Shown here: in pieces, positions 1 to 8,540 of the stretch
Layout of the letters: each line of letters starts with the position of its first letter
Numbering within the stretch: the stretch's first letter is position 1
Assembly (NCBI RefSeq): GCF_030929555.1
Contig: NZ_JAVFVT010000014.1
Coordinates: 90,350-154,349, forward strand
DNA: 64,000 nucleotides
Reading direction: 5' to 3'
Source of the DNA: Paenibacillus sp. LHD-117
GTDB lineage: Bacteria; Bacillota; Bacilli; Paenibacillales; Paenibacillaceae
The notes under the pieces: model-generated
Databases searched by the model: none
What the model saw: the letters and a program-made list of their open reading frames with translations, nothing else
What the model was told of the DNA's origin: nothing
Program-made: the position numbers and the translations under genes

Positions 1-2
1 AG

Positions 3-104
3 GAGCCGGAGAAGGAGTCGTTCATTGCGTGGATGACCGATCTGACGCAGGGGCAAGTGACGATCACGGAAGGCGAGAGCCGCTATTATATAGAAGGCGA
101 ATAA
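3..104 (+). CDS. 3' end of an unidentified protein
   Basis: Only the last 33 codons of a gene entering from the left are present, ending at a TAA and reading ...SRYYIEGE. The fragment is charged and has no recognisable motif, so no function is proposed. A hairpin follows directly, so this is the last gene of its transcript. The frame was chosen because it stays open to the window edge and ends just before the terminator. Confidence 0.5.
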   Translation, partial: EPEKESFIAWMTDLTQGQVTITEGESRYYIEGE

Positions 105-111
105 GAGCAAA

Positions 112-153
112 AAGGCTGTCTCTAGGGTCTATGATGACCTCGGGGACAGCCTT
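112..153. terminator. bidirectional terminator hairpin
   Basis: AAGGCTGTC (112-120) pairs with GACAGCCTT (145-153). It lies between the left-hand partial gene and the converging LacI-type gene and can serve both strands. Confidence 0.6.
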
Positions 154-169
154 GTTTCGTCTCCCTGCG

Positions 170-1174
170 TTACGTGGATTCGCGTTTGACCAATGCAGTC
201 GGAAGCAGCACTTCCTGATACACCTCGTCAGGGTTCTGCATGCGCCACAGCAACTGGGAGAATGCCTTGTGCGCGAAGAACGGAATGTCGATATCCATCG
301 TTGTCAGCTTCGGGATACACATTTGAGAGAAATGCGTGTTGTCAAATCCGCAAATCGCGATTTGTTCGGGAATGCGATAGCCGAGCGCCTTCAACGAGGA
401 GCATACATAATAGCCGAATCCGTCATTCAGGCAGAACCATGCGTCAGGCTGCTGTTCGATCGACCGTACGACGGTGTCGATCCTCGTCTCGTCCTCGATC
501 ACGTCAACGAATACATGCTCCTGATTGACGGCGGCATCGTGCTCGCGCATGGCCAGTATATACCCTTCCCAGCGCTCCAGATAGCTTGGCGAAGCGTCAA
601 TATTCCCAATCAGACCGATCTTGCGATGCCCGAGATCCAGCAGATGTTTAACTGCCATATAAGCGCCGAATCGATTGTTGGTTAACACGGCATCGGATAA
701 CAAGAGAGGGTGGTGGTGGTCGATCAATACGCTCGGAATGTCTTGGGCGATCACTTGTTTAATATATTCGGTGCTGATATGCGACAAGATAAAGATGCCG
801 TCCACGCTTCCGTCCTGAATGAAGGAAGGCATGATCAGCCGGTCGCGCATGGATGGAGATACGGATTGAATCATTAAGGTAATGCCGTTTTTTTGCGCTT
901 CGCGTTCAATGGACAAATAGATTTCGCCAAAAAAGTTTTTCATGGAAAAAGCAAATTCGGAAGCAATAAGCCCAATCGTTTTGGTTGGAGCATTGGCGCC
1001 GGACACTTGCTTTTTTTTATATTGATAGCCCATCTCGTCGGCGGTCTGGAGAATTTTCATCTTCGTCTCCTCGCTGACGCCGTCCTTGCCCGACAACGCT
1101 TGCGATACGGAGTTTTTGGAGATACTTAGGCGATCGGCAATGTCTTGCATCACGACCTTTTGCTTCTTGTTCAT
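170..1174 (-). CDS. LacI/GalR family transcriptional regulator
   Basis: A 334-residue LacI-family repressor of usual length. The N-terminal helix-turn-helix (roughly residues 9-30, ISKNSVSQALSGK) is followed by a periplasmic-binding-protein-like effector domain with the typical GLIASEF and HRKIGLIG blocks. It is read divergently from the sugar ABC/GH130 operon, so it most likely represses that operon until a sugar, perhaps a manno-oligosaccharide, binds. A GAGGGG ribosome site sits just upstream of the ATG at 1174. A perfect palindrome 36 bp upstream of the start (1210-1225) suggests it also represses itself. The effector is inferred from neighbours only. Confidence 0.9.
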   Translation of the reverse strand: MNKKQKVVMQDIADRLSISKNSVSQALSGKDGVSEETKMKILQTADEMGYQYKKKQVSGANAPTKTIGLIASEFAFSMKNFFGEIYLSIEREAQKNGITLMIQSVSPSMRDRLIMPSFIQDGSVDGIFILSHISTEYIKQVIAQDIPSVLIDHHHPLLLSDAVLTNNRFGAYMAVKHLLDLGHRKIGLIGNIDASPSYLERWEGYILAMREHDAAVNQEHVFVDVIEDETRIDTVVRSIEQQPDAWFCLNDGFGYYVCSSLKALGYRIPEQIAICGFDNTHFSQMCIPKLTTMDIDIPFFAHKAFSQLLWRMQNPDEVYQEVLLPTALVKREST

Positions 1175-1209
1175 AACTGCCCCTCGCTATCCGCATAGTT
1201 TCTTTATGT

Positions 1210-1225
1210 TTTGTAACGTTACAAA
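1210..1225. promoter_or_regulatory. LacI-type operator, copy 1
   Basis: Perfect palindrome TTTGTAACGTTACAAA with the central CG typical of LacI-family operators. It lies directly upstream of the divergent regulator gene; its 14-bp core recurs at 1335-1348. Confidence 0.75.
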
Positions 1226-1290
1226 TCAATATACACTCACTTTGTCAAATTGTAAATGGTATCGTTTTATAAAGCGTTTGCAACTTTTCC

Positions 1291-1319
1291 TTGACAGCGC
1301 TGTCAACTAATTAGATAAT
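1291..1319 (+). promoter_or_regulatory. promoter of sugar operon with overlapping palindrome
   Basis: TTGACA (1291-1296), 17-bp spacer, GATAAT (1314-1319). The -35 box is embedded in the perfect 16-bp palindrome TTGACAGCGCTGTCAA (1291-1306), so a bound repressor would block polymerase. A weak cre-like stretch lies at 1269-1283. Confidence 0.75.
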
Positions 1320-1334
1320 GTAATTGTAATTATA

Positions 1335-1348
1335 TTGTAACGTTACAA
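1335..1348. promoter_or_regulatory. LacI-type operator, copy 2
   Basis: TTGTAACGTTACAA, identical to the core of the 1210-1225 site, placed just after the likely transcription start. The pair, about 124 bp apart, could be bridged by one repressor. Confidence 0.75.
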
Positions 1349-1386
1349 AAAGAGTTACTTACTTTCATTTAAGAGGGGGATTTCAT

Positions 1387-2688
1387 GTGAACAAACGATT
1401 TTCGTTCATGACGGCACTTATGCTTGCAAGTTCCTTGACTATGGCGGCTTGCTCGGGCGGCGGCAGCGGCAAGGGCGACGAAGGAAAGCCGGACAAAAAG
1501 GTAGAGATCCGATTGGCGACCTGGGCGGGAGCGGACGAAGCGAAGGAGCTTCAGAAGCTGATTGACGACATTAACGCCAAGTCTACAACGTATACGCTCA
1601 TTCAAGATTCTAATCCGGCCGAGTACGATACGCGCTTGATTACGCAGCTGACCGGCGGCACCGGCCCGGACTTGTTCTGGATCAACGCGCAGCGGGCGGC
1701 GCAATTCGCGGCTCAAGGCGCAATGCTGGACATTACGGATCGGCTAAATGAATCCGATCATCCTGCAGGGCAGCTCGACGATTATTATGAGGCGTCGCTC
1801 CAGCCGTTCACGAACAAGGACAAAGTGTACGGTCTGCCGTGGCTGCAACAGCCGGTTATGCTGTATGTGAACAAAGGAATGTTCGATGAAGCGGGCGTCA
1901 CGTATCCCGACGAGAATTGGACATGGGATGACATGATCGCAGCAGCGACCAAGCTGACGAAGGATGCGAATGGCAACCACCCGGGAGACGCGGGCTTCGA
2001 CGACAAGTCGACTCAGCAATGGGGCTTCACACTGAATGGCTGGCCGCCTTCTCAAATGTTTATCTGGCAGAACGGCGGAGACGTCCTGACCGAAGACGGC
2101 GCTTCTCCGATCGATTCCAAGGAAGCGGTAGAAGCGCTGAACTTCTACGCGGACTTGGTGAACGGGCCGCTGACTCCGCCGCAGCAAATTATTCGCGACC
2201 GCGGCTTCGACAAGATGTTCCGCGACGGTCAAGTCGCCATGTTCATGGGCGGCGCGGCCGACGATCTCGATTCAACGATCGAGAACGTGCAGGCGTTTAT
2301 GGTTCCTGCGGGTCCGACCGGCATTCATGCGACATTCGGCGATATTCTCGGCATGGGCATCAATGCCAAAACAAAACATAAGGATACAGCCGTCGACGCT
2401 TTGCTGGACTTGACGGACGCCATCCATCACTGGAAGATCATGCCGCCGCGCGCTTCGCTGGCCGATCTTGAGACGCTGCAGAAGCTGCATCCGAAAAAAA
2501 CGCATTCCCTGGAAGCGATCATCGCTTCGATGGAATATGCCCGTCCTTACCGCTACTCCGAGCAGTACCCGGATTGGGACAACATTTATTGGACGCAGTT
2601 GATGGATCCAATCGTTAACGCAGGGGCTGACCCGGACGATCTGATCGCGAGCGTGAAGCCGTTGTTAGAGGCCGCATTAAAAAAGTGA
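1387..2688 (+). CDS. sugar ABC transporter substrate-binding lipoprotein
   Basis: A 433-residue extracellular solute-binding protein, family 1 (MalE/UgpB type). A signal peptide ends in the lipobox TMAAC, with Cys22 as the lipidated residue, followed by a Gly/Ser-rich linker. The body shows the family layout (TGGTGPDLFWINAQ, then YGLPW). GTG at 1387 is used: the overlapping ATG at 1385 is followed at once by TGA, and AGAGGGGGA lies 6-7 bases upstream. It delivers sugar to the two permeases that follow. No ATPase gene is present, so a shared MsmX/MalK-type ATPase is inferred, as usual for this family in Firmicutes. Confidence 0.92.
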   Translation: MNKRFSFMTALMLASSLTMAACSGGGSGKGDEGKPDKKVEIRLATWAGADEAKELQKLIDDINAKSTTYTLIQDSNPAEYDTRLITQLTGGTGPDLFWINAQRAAQFAAQGAMLDITDRLNESDHPAGQLDDYYEASLQPFTNKDKVYGLPWLQQPVMLYVNKGMFDEAGVTYPDENWTWDDMIAAATKLTKDANGNHPGDAGFDDKSTQQWGFTLNGWPPSQMFIWQNGGDVLTEDGASPIDSKEAVEALNFYADLVNGPLTPPQQIIRDRGFDKMFRDGQVAMFMGGAADDLDSTIENVQAFMVPAGPTGIHATFGDILGMGINAKTKHKDTAVDALLDLTDAIHHWKIMPPRASLADLETLQKLHPKKTHSLEAIIASMEYARPYRYSEQYPDWDNIYWTQLMDPIVNAGADPDDLIASVKPLLEAALKK

Positions 2689-2700
2689 CGAGCCGATAAG

Positions 2701-2726
2701 AGGGAGGAGGGCGTTGCCTCCTCCCT
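2701..2726 (+). terminator. intercistronic hairpin after binding-protein gene
   Basis: AGGGAGGAGG (2701-2710) pairs perfectly with CCTCCTCCCT (2717-2726) around GCGTTG, without a clear T-run. More likely a leaky terminator or mRNA 3'-stabiliser, raising binding protein over permeases, than a full stop. Confidence 0.5.
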
Positions 2727-2754
2727 TTATCATACTGAGAAAGGAGGGGGCGTT

Positions 2755-3744
2755 ATGGACAACCATCTGGCTACGTTGATGCGATGGATTCTGGTGCCGG
2801 CGTTATTGCTTGTCATCGGTTGTGTATTGTATTTCGTCTTCTCGAGATTTGGGTGGAAGAAGAAACAAGCGATCGGCCTGGCTCTGGTATCGCCGTGGCT
2901 TGTAGGTTTTCTTGTCTTTACGTTGTATCCCTTGGGCAATTCGTTATATCTAAGCTTCACGAAATCAACGATTTTCGGAGGCGCCGAGTGGGTTGGACTG
3001 GGCAATTACGTCAAGTTGTTTACTCAGGACGTCGAGTTCTGGCCTTCGGTAAGGGTTACCCTGATGTATGCCGCCTTGTCCTTGCCGCTTGGCGTGATGG
3101 GCGCGCTGCTGGTGGCCATGCTGCTAAACAACAAACTGAAGGGCAACGGCACGTTCCGAACGATCTTCTTCTTGCCGGCGGTTATGCCGGAGGTTGCGGT
3201 GGCGCTGCTATGGCGCTGGATGTTCAACAGTGAAACCGGAATCATCAATTATGTGTTGTCTCCGTTCTTCCAGTTGTTCGGCATCGATAAACCGAATTGG
3301 TTCGGCGATCCGACGTATGTCCTTGGCGCATTTGTCATTATGAGCTTGTGGGGAATATTCGGAACGAACACCGTTGTGTTCCTCGCCGGCCTGCAAGGGG
3401 TTCCGCGTTCGTTGTACGAGGCGGCGGAGATTGACGGAGCGGGATCGTTGTCGAAGTTCAAACATATTACAATTCCGCAAATATCGCCGGTTATTCTGCT
3501 GCAAGTGATTATGGGCATGATCGGCGCGCTGCAAATTTTTACAATCGCCATGTTTGTGCGTCCGACGTCTTCAGCGGGCAAGTTTATGAATCAACTCGTG
3601 TACGAGCGCGGGTTTACGCAATTGCAAATGGGTGAAGCCTCGGCAATCGCCTGGGTGTTGTTCGTCATCATTCTGGCGATGACGCTGCTTGTATTCCGAT
3701 CCAGCCCTGCATGGGTTCATTATGAATCGGATGTCAAACGATAG
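2755..3744 (+). CDS. sugar ABC transporter permease (MalF/UgpA type)
   Basis: A 329-residue inner-membrane permease. An extra N-terminal hydrophobic segment (about residues 13-31) precedes the usual six transmembrane helices. The ATPase-contact EAA loop reads EAAEIDGAGSLSKFKHITIP. AAAGGAGGGGG precedes the ATG. It pairs with the next gene to form the channel for the lipoprotein-delivered sugar. Sugar specificity cannot be read from the permease; the GH130 gene in the same operon points to manno-oligosaccharides. Confidence 0.9.
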   Translation: MDNHLATLMRWILVPALLLVIGCVLYFVFSRFGWKKKQAIGLALVSPWLVGFLVFTLYPLGNSLYLSFTKSTIFGGAEWVGLGNYVKLFTQDVEFWPSVRVTLMYAALSLPLGVMGALLVAMLLNNKLKGNGTFRTIFFLPAVMPEVAVALLWRWMFNSETGIINYVLSPFFQLFGIDKPNWFGDPTYVLGAFVIMSLWGIFGTNTVVFLAGLQGVPRSLYEAAEIDGAGSLSKFKHITIPQISPVILLQVIMGMIGALQIFTIAMFVRPTSSAGKFMNQLVYERGFTQLQMGEASAIAWVLFVIILAMTLLVFRSSPAWVHYESDVKR

Positions 3745-3755
3745 GAGGCAATCTC

Positions 3756-4634
3756 ATGGAAAATAGATATTCCGCTCGGACGCGGGCGTTCTCCGGCAAG
3801 CGGGTCAGAGCCATTAATCGCGTCTTGATCTACGGCATCGTCGTCTTTCTTGCCGTCGTCATTCTTGTTCCGTTCTTCTGGATGGTATCGACCGCCTTGC
3901 AAGCCGAAGGGGATATATTCGCTTGGCCGCCGCAATGGATCCCGGATCCGCCGCAGTGGCATAACTTCGTCGATGCTTGGACGGCAATGCCGTTTAATCA
4001 ATATTTGTTTAACACCGTCTTTATTGTGGCGCTCGGGATCACGGCGGAGCTGGCCAGCGCCACGATCGTCGCCTATGGCTTCGCGAGGTTCCGTTTCCCT
4101 GGCAGCGACTTTCTGTTTCTCGTGTTGCTGGCGACGATGATGCTGCCGTTTCACGTCACGCTGATTCCGACCTTCCTCATCTGGCAGGAATTCGGTCTGG
4201 TCGGACAGTTTGATCCGCTGGTGCTGCGGGCATGGACGGCTTGGGGGCCGTTTTATATCTTCTTGCTTCGCCAATTTTTTCTTACGCTCCCGCGCGAATT
4301 GGACGATGCGGCCGAGATCGACGGCTCGAACTTCTTCCAGACGTTCTATCACATCATGCTTCCGCAAGTGAAGCCGGCGTTGATGGCAGTCGCCATATTC
4401 GCCTTTCGAGGCTATTGGAACGACTTTCTCGGCCCGCTCATTTATTTGTCCAACATGGAGCTGTATACGCTGAACGTCGGCATGTATTTCTTTATGGGCG
4501 GCGTTAACGAAGCGCCTCAATGGAATTATTTGATGGCAATGTCGACACTGGTTGCGCTGCCGGTGATCCTGCTGTTTTTTGCGGCGCAGCGCTATTTTAT
4601 CGAAGGTATCACGTTTACGGGCATTAAAGATTAA
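3756..4634 (+). CDS. sugar ABC transporter permease (MalG/UgpE type)
   Basis: A 292-residue carbohydrate permease of the CUT1 class, with about six membrane helices and the EAA motif DDAAEIDGSNFFQTFYHI. It lies 11 bp after the first permease with its own AGGAGG site. The C-terminal AAQRYFIEGITFTGIKD is typical of MalG-like proteins. It forms the second half of the heterodimeric channel. Confidence 0.92.
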   Translation: MENRYSARTRAFSGKRVRAINRVLIYGIVVFLAVVILVPFFWMVSTALQAEGDIFAWPPQWIPDPPQWHNFVDAWTAMPFNQYLFNTVFIVALGITAELASATIVAYGFARFRFPGSDFLFLVLLATMMLPFHVTLIPTFLIWQEFGLVGQFDPLVLRAWTAWGPFYIFLLRQFFLTLPRELDDAAEIDGSNFFQTFYHIMLPQVKPALMAVAIFAFRGYWNDFLGPLIYLSNMELYTLNVGMYFFMGGVNEAPQWNYLMAMSTLVALPVILLFFAAQRYFIEGITFTGIKD

Positions 4635-4663
4635 GTTTGGGTTTACGGATAGGAGGAGCTACA

Positions 4664-5782
4664 TTGATTATAGACAAAACAATAGAAATTACACGATTCG
4701 CAGGCAATCCGATCATAACGCCAAAGGACATCAAGCCGTCTTTCCCGGACTGGGAGGTGCTTGGCGCATTTAATGCAGGCGTCGCGCAGCATGGCGACGA
4801 GACGATTCTGCTCGTTCGAGTAGCAGAACGTCCCGTTCAAGCGGATCCGCGCAAGGCGCTTGTTCCGGTGCTGAACTGCGACCGGGTAGAGGGCCATGCC
4901 GACATGCCCGTTATGCGTACGATTGAACTCGACCGGAACGATTCGGAGCTGGACTTCTCCGATCCTCGCGTCATTCGCGATCTGGAAGGAAATACGTTGT
5001 ATTTGACCTCGATTTCGCATCTGCGCGTTGCGCGCAGCCGGGACGGCGTAAGCTTCGAGATCGACGAGCGCCCGACAGTCTTGCCTGAAGGGCCGATGGA
5101 GAGATGGGGGATTGAAGATCCGCGGATAACGGATTTGAACGGCAAGTATTACATTGCTTACAGCGCCGTATCCGACAAAGGCGTTGCCGTAGGGATGATG
5201 ACGACCGAAGATTTTGTCTCCTTCCGGCGGGAAGGCATGATCCTGGCGCCGACGAACAAAGATGTGGCGTTTTTCCCGGAAACGATCGGCGGCAGCTACT
5301 ACATGCTGCACCGTCCGGTTCCCGAAGGGCTAGGCGAGCCGGAGATGTGGATCGCCTCGTCTCCCGACCTGAAGCATTGGGGCGGCCATCGTTTCCTGAT
5401 GGGACTTAGGTCCAAGAAGTGGGACGACACACGAATCGGAGCGGGCTGCGTACCGATCAAGACGGAGGACGGCTGGCTCATTCTGTATCACGGGGCGGAC
5501 CGCGATAACCGGTATTGTTTGGGAGCTGCGCTGCTGGATCTGCAAGACCCGGGACGAGTCATAGCCAGAATGGACGAACCGTTTATGACGCCGGAAGCGG
5601 ATTACGAGACAAGTGGATTTTTCCAAAATGTCATCTTTGCATGCGGCACAGTCGTGAACGTTGGCCAAGCGATCATGTATTACGGCGCGGCCGACGATTC
5701 GATTGCATGCGTTTCGTTTGAGCTTGAGCCGCTCATGAGTTTGTTAAGAAGAAGCGAACAGAGAGGAGCTGCACGGTCATGA
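4664..5782 (+). CDS. GH130-type glycoside phosphorylase
   Basis: A 372-residue five-bladed beta-propeller of the GH130 kind. Visible blocks are NPIITP, AFNAGV, LLVRVAERP, WGIEDPRIT and YHGAD, matching cytosolic beta-mannoside phosphorylases that cleave mannosyl linkages with phosphate to give mannose-1-phosphate. TTG at 4664 is preferred because AGGAGGAG (4651-4658) lies at normal spacing; an in-frame TTG at 4637 has no ribosome site. It follows two sugar permeases and overlaps the DUF1861-like gene by 4 bp (ATGA). Family placement is strong; the exact acceptor sugar is unknown, and hydrolytic GH130 members exist. Confidence 0.85.
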   Translation: MIIDKTIEITRFAGNPIITPKDIKPSFPDWEVLGAFNAGVAQHGDETILLVRVAERPVQADPRKALVPVLNCDRVEGHADMPVMRTIELDRNDSELDFSDPRVIRDLEGNTLYLTSISHLRVARSRDGVSFEIDERPTVLPEGPMERWGIEDPRITDLNGKYYIAYSAVSDKGVAVGMMTTEDFVSFRREGMILAPTNKDVAFFPETIGGSYYMLHRPVPEGLGEPEMWIASSPDLKHWGGHRFLMGLRSKKWDDTRIGAGCVPIKTEDGWLILYHGADRDNRYCLGAALLDLQDPGRVIARMDEPFMTPEADYETSGFFQNVIFACGTVVNVGQAIMYYGAADDSIACVSFELEPLMSLLRRSEQRGAARS

Positions 5783-6720
5783 CGGCATGGCGAGAGGGCA
5801 GGACACAAGCTTGCAGCGAGCTGCTCGCGGCTTACCGAGCCGGCGGCGGCAAAGCCGGGCAAGCGGAGAAAATCGTGTTTGACGGAATGGGCGATCGGGA
5901 TGTTTACAACATTGCCGCACCGTTCGAAGACGAGGGAGAGCTTGTAATCGCCGGCCGCGTGGAAAGCCGGGACAGCGAGGAATCGGAGATCTGGTTTTTT
6001 ATCCGTCGCGGGGAGAAATGGGTGCCGAAGGATGGTGCGCCCGTGTTCAAGCTGCAGGACCCGTTCCATACCCGAATTGGAGGGCTGCTCGTATTCGGCG
6101 GCGTGCAGACTTTCCCCCACCCCGAAGTGGAGAATGCGCTCAGCTGGCGAACCGTCTTCTACAAGGGCGACGGCATTGCGAGCTTGGAACGATTCTATGA
6201 AGGTCCCGATCAAATGAAGGATTTGCGTCTGGTCGAATTGGCGGACGGCAGCGTCGGCGTATTCACCAGACCGCAGGGATCCAAAGGCGGCAGAGGGAAA
6301 ATCGGTTATACCGCCGTTCCTTCGCTGGAGCGGTTGACGAAGGAGGTTGTGCTCGAGGCGCCGCTGCTGGAGCAGTTCCTGGACGAAGAGTGGGGCGGAG
6401 CGAACGAAATTCATTTGCTCGCGAACGGGAAGTTGGGCGTGCTTGGCCATGTTGCCTGCTTCGACGAACGCGGAGACCGTCATTATTATCCGATGGTATT
6501 CGCATACGATCCGCTGACAGGCGCTTATACGGAGATGAGCCTCGTCGCGGAACGAGCGGATTTTGTGGAGGGCCCGACAAAGCGCGATGATCTAAAGGAT
6601 GTTGTGTTCAGCGGCGGCATTGTGCGCCTTCCCGAAGGCAAGGCCGAATTGTATGCAGGCATCAGTGATGCCGAGGCTCAGAAGATCGAAATTGAGGATC
6701 CGTTCATCGGATTTGAATAA
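5779..6720 (+). CDS. DUF1861 family propeller protein
   Basis: A 313-residue cytosolic protein without signal peptide, resembling the DUF1861 family, predicted to be a five-bladed propeller related to GH43/GH130 enzymes. Conserved-looking stretches include DVYNIAAPF, DPFHTRIGG and WGGANEIHLL. The ATG overlaps the GH130 stop codon, so the two are translationally coupled. The family has no established activity that I know of; the context suggests an accessory glycosidase, sugar isomerase or binding role in mannoside use. Last gene of the operon. Confidence 0.75.
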   Translation: MTAWREGRTQACSELLAAYRAGGGKAGQAEKIVFDGMGDRDVYNIAAPFEDEGELVIAGRVESRDSEESEIWFFIRRGEKWVPKDGAPVFKLQDPFHTRIGGLLVFGGVQTFPHPEVENALSWRTVFYKGDGIASLERFYEGPDQMKDLRLVELADGSVGVFTRPQGSKGGRGKIGYTAVPSLERLTKEVVLEAPLLEQFLDEEWGGANEIHLLANGKLGVLGHVACFDERGDRHYYPMVFAYDPLTGAYTEMSLVAERADFVEGPTKRDDLKDVVFSGGIVRLPEGKAELYAGISDAEAQKIEIEDPFIGFE

Positions 6721-6731
6721 TAACGACGTCA

Positions 6732-6754
6732 GCCCCTGCGGAATCCGCAGGGGC
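6732..6754 (+). terminator. GC-rich hairpin after sugar operon
   Basis: GCCCCTGCGG (6732-6741) pairs perfectly with CCGCAGGGGC (6745-6754) around a three-base loop. No T-run follows, so it may stabilise the 3' end rather than terminate strongly. Confidence 0.5.
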
Positions 6755-6843
6755 ACATTAATGCTATAAGCATAAACTATAGCATCGATTCATTTTTCTT
6801 AAATAACCATTGACTTCCTTTAGGGGAGGATGCTACATTTATA

Positions 6844-6866
6844 ATACCTAGTAAGTTAATAGGAAT
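6844..6866. promoter_or_regulatory. CymR/Rrf2-like operator dyad before sulfate operon
   Basis: Imperfect 23-bp dyad ATACCTA-N9-TAGGAAT, 18 of 23 positions symmetric. A TTGACT at 6810-6815 with TACATT 18 bp downstream may be the promoter it overlaps. The form and the sulfate-uptake genes downstream fit CymR, the Rrf2-family cysteine regulator of Firmicutes; assignment is inferred. Confidence 0.5.
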
Positions 6867-6927
6867 TATGTAGTTATCGTTTGCGACACCTACGGCTCGA
6901 GCCGATGGTCTGGAGGGTTAAGTCACA

Positions 6928-7743
6928 GTGAATGCTTTATTCCGTGGGAAACCGTGGAGCTTCGGGTTCCGAAGCGCCATCATGCTTTATTTTATCTGTC
7001 TTATCGTGTTGCCGATCATCGGAATTTATACCCAGTCCTTCTCGCTCGGTTGGATGCCGTTCTGGGAGAGTATTTCGGACCCGCTCGCTTGGAAGGCCGT
7101 CTTGCTCACCGTGAAGCTGGCTGCGATCGCTACTTTGTTAAATATGTTAATCGGAACGATGATCGGCTGGGTGCTGATCCGTTACAGGTTCCCAGGCCGG
7201 AGCATCTTGAACAGCCTGGTTGACTTGCCTTTCGCGCTGCCGACCGCAGTCGGCGGCCTGCTTATCCTGCTTCTGCTCGGTCCGAACAGCTTGGTGGGCG
7301 AGTTGGCGCAAGCAGTAGGCATCGAAATCGTATTTCATGAACCCGCCATCGTCATCGCGATGCTGTTCGTTACATTTCCGTTCGTCATCCGGGCCATTCA
7401 GCCGCTGCTGGAAGAGCTGGATCGTTCGGAAGAGGAAGCCGCCTATACGCTCGGCGCCTCCAAGGCGAAAACGTTCTTCAGCGTCATCTTCCCGACGATG
7501 CTTCCTGGCATTCTGAGCGGCGCGATGCTCGCTTTCTCCAGAGGGCTGGCGGAATTCGGAGCCGTCGTGCTGGTAGCGGGCAATATTCCCGGCAAGACGC
7601 TGGTCGCATCGGTTTATATTTTTGGAGAGATTGAAAGCAACAATCCGCAAGGAGCCGCAGCCGTGTCTGTCATGCTGCTTACGTTATCCTTCCTGATTCT
7701 CTGGGTTGTGAACCAGCTGCAGGCTAGGAGGTCGAAGCCATGA
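6928..7743 (+). CDS. cysT: sulfate/thiosulfate ABC permease CysT
   Basis: A 271-residue membrane permease of the CysT/CysU family with about six helices and the cytoplasmic loop SEEEAAYTLGASKAKTFFSV that docks the ATPase. The GTG at 6928 is preceded by GGAGGG (6912-6917). It begins a four-gene operon, overlapping cysW by 4 bp. With CysW, CysA and the binding protein it imports sulfate or thiosulfate for cysteine synthesis. A related molybdate permease is less likely given two separate permeases and a Sbp-type binding protein. Confidence 0.9.
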   Translation: MNALFRGKPWSFGFRSAIMLYFICLIVLPIIGIYTQSFSLGWMPFWESISDPLAWKAVLLTVKLAAIATLLNMLIGTMIGWVLIRYRFPGRSILNSLVDLPFALPTAVGGLLILLLLGPNSLVGELAQAVGIEIVFHEPAIVIAMLFVTFPFVIRAIQPLLEELDRSEEEAAYTLGASKAKTFFSVIFPTMLPGILSGAMLAFSRGLAEFGAVVLVAGNIPGKTLVASVYIFGEIESNNPQGAAAVSVMLLTLSFLILWVVNQLQARRSKP

Positions 7744-8537
7744 GAAGGCTGTGGATCGTTCTAACTTACGTCGTGTTCGCTCTTCTCCTCATCGTGCCGC
7801 TGGTCAAAATTTTCACCGGCGCTTGGGAGGATGGCCTGCAAGGCTTCTGGGACGCCTTGTCTCGACCGCAATCCATCCATGCCTTAATGATGACGGGCAT
7901 CATCGTCGTCGTCGTGACGGCAATCAATACTATATTCGGCGTTATGCTTGCGTTGTACCTGGTTAGAGCCGAGTGGCTCGGACCGAAGCTGAAACGACTG
8001 CTGAACAGCGTGGTCGACCTTCCGTTCGCGGTGTCGCCGGTTATCGGCGGACTGATGATCGTGTTGATCTTGGGACCTGGGACGGTTATCGGGGCGTTGT
8101 TCGCGGATATGGGCGTCGATATCGTATACGCTCTGCCCGGCATGATACTAGCGACGTTGTTCGTCACGTTCCCGATTATGGTCCGCGAAGTGATGCCGGT
8201 GCTGCAAGAGATCGGCGCGCAGCAGGAAGAAGCGGCCTCTACCCTCGGCGCGTATTCCTGGTACACCTTCTGGAAAGTAACCTGGCCGTCCATCCGCTGG
8301 GGCGTCATCTACGGCGTCGTTCTGACGGTTGCCCGCTCGCTTGGCGAGTTCGGTGCGGTTCTCGTCGTTTCCGGGAATATTATGAACAAAACGCAGACGG
8401 CTACCACGCTCGTCTATCAGGATGTCGAAAATTTCAATGTGGTGGCCGCGAACGGAATCGCGCTGGTGCTTGCCGCGGTCTCCGTCGGACTCCTGCTGCT
8501 AATGGAGTGGTCGAAGAAAAGAAAGGAAGTGCATTAG
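7740..8537 (+). CDS. cysW: sulfate/thiosulfate ABC permease CysW
   Basis: A 265-residue permease homologous to the preceding gene, with the EAA-type loop QQEEAASTLGAYSWYTFWKV and the SLGEFGAVLVVSGN block characteristic of CysW. Its ATG overlaps the cysT stop (ATGA), so the two subunits are made together. It forms the heterodimeric channel with CysT; cysA follows after 3 bp. Confidence 0.9.
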   Translation: MRRLWIVLTYVVFALLLIVPLVKIFTGAWEDGLQGFWDALSRPQSIHALMMTGIIVVVVTAINTIFGVMLALYLVRAEWLGPKLKRLLNSVVDLPFAVSPVIGGLMIVLILGPGTVIGALFADMGVDIVYALPGMILATLFVTFPIMVREVMPVLQEIGAQQEEAASTLGAYSWYTFWKVTWPSIRWGVIYGVVLTVARSLGEFGAVLVVSGNIMNKTQTATTLVYQDVENFNVVAANGIALVLAAVSVGLLLLMEWSKKRKEVH

Positions 8538-8540
8538 CCC

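Noticed and set aside
1269..1283. cre (CcpA) site before the sugar operon
   Set aside because: Only a partial match on the minus strand; too weak to list.
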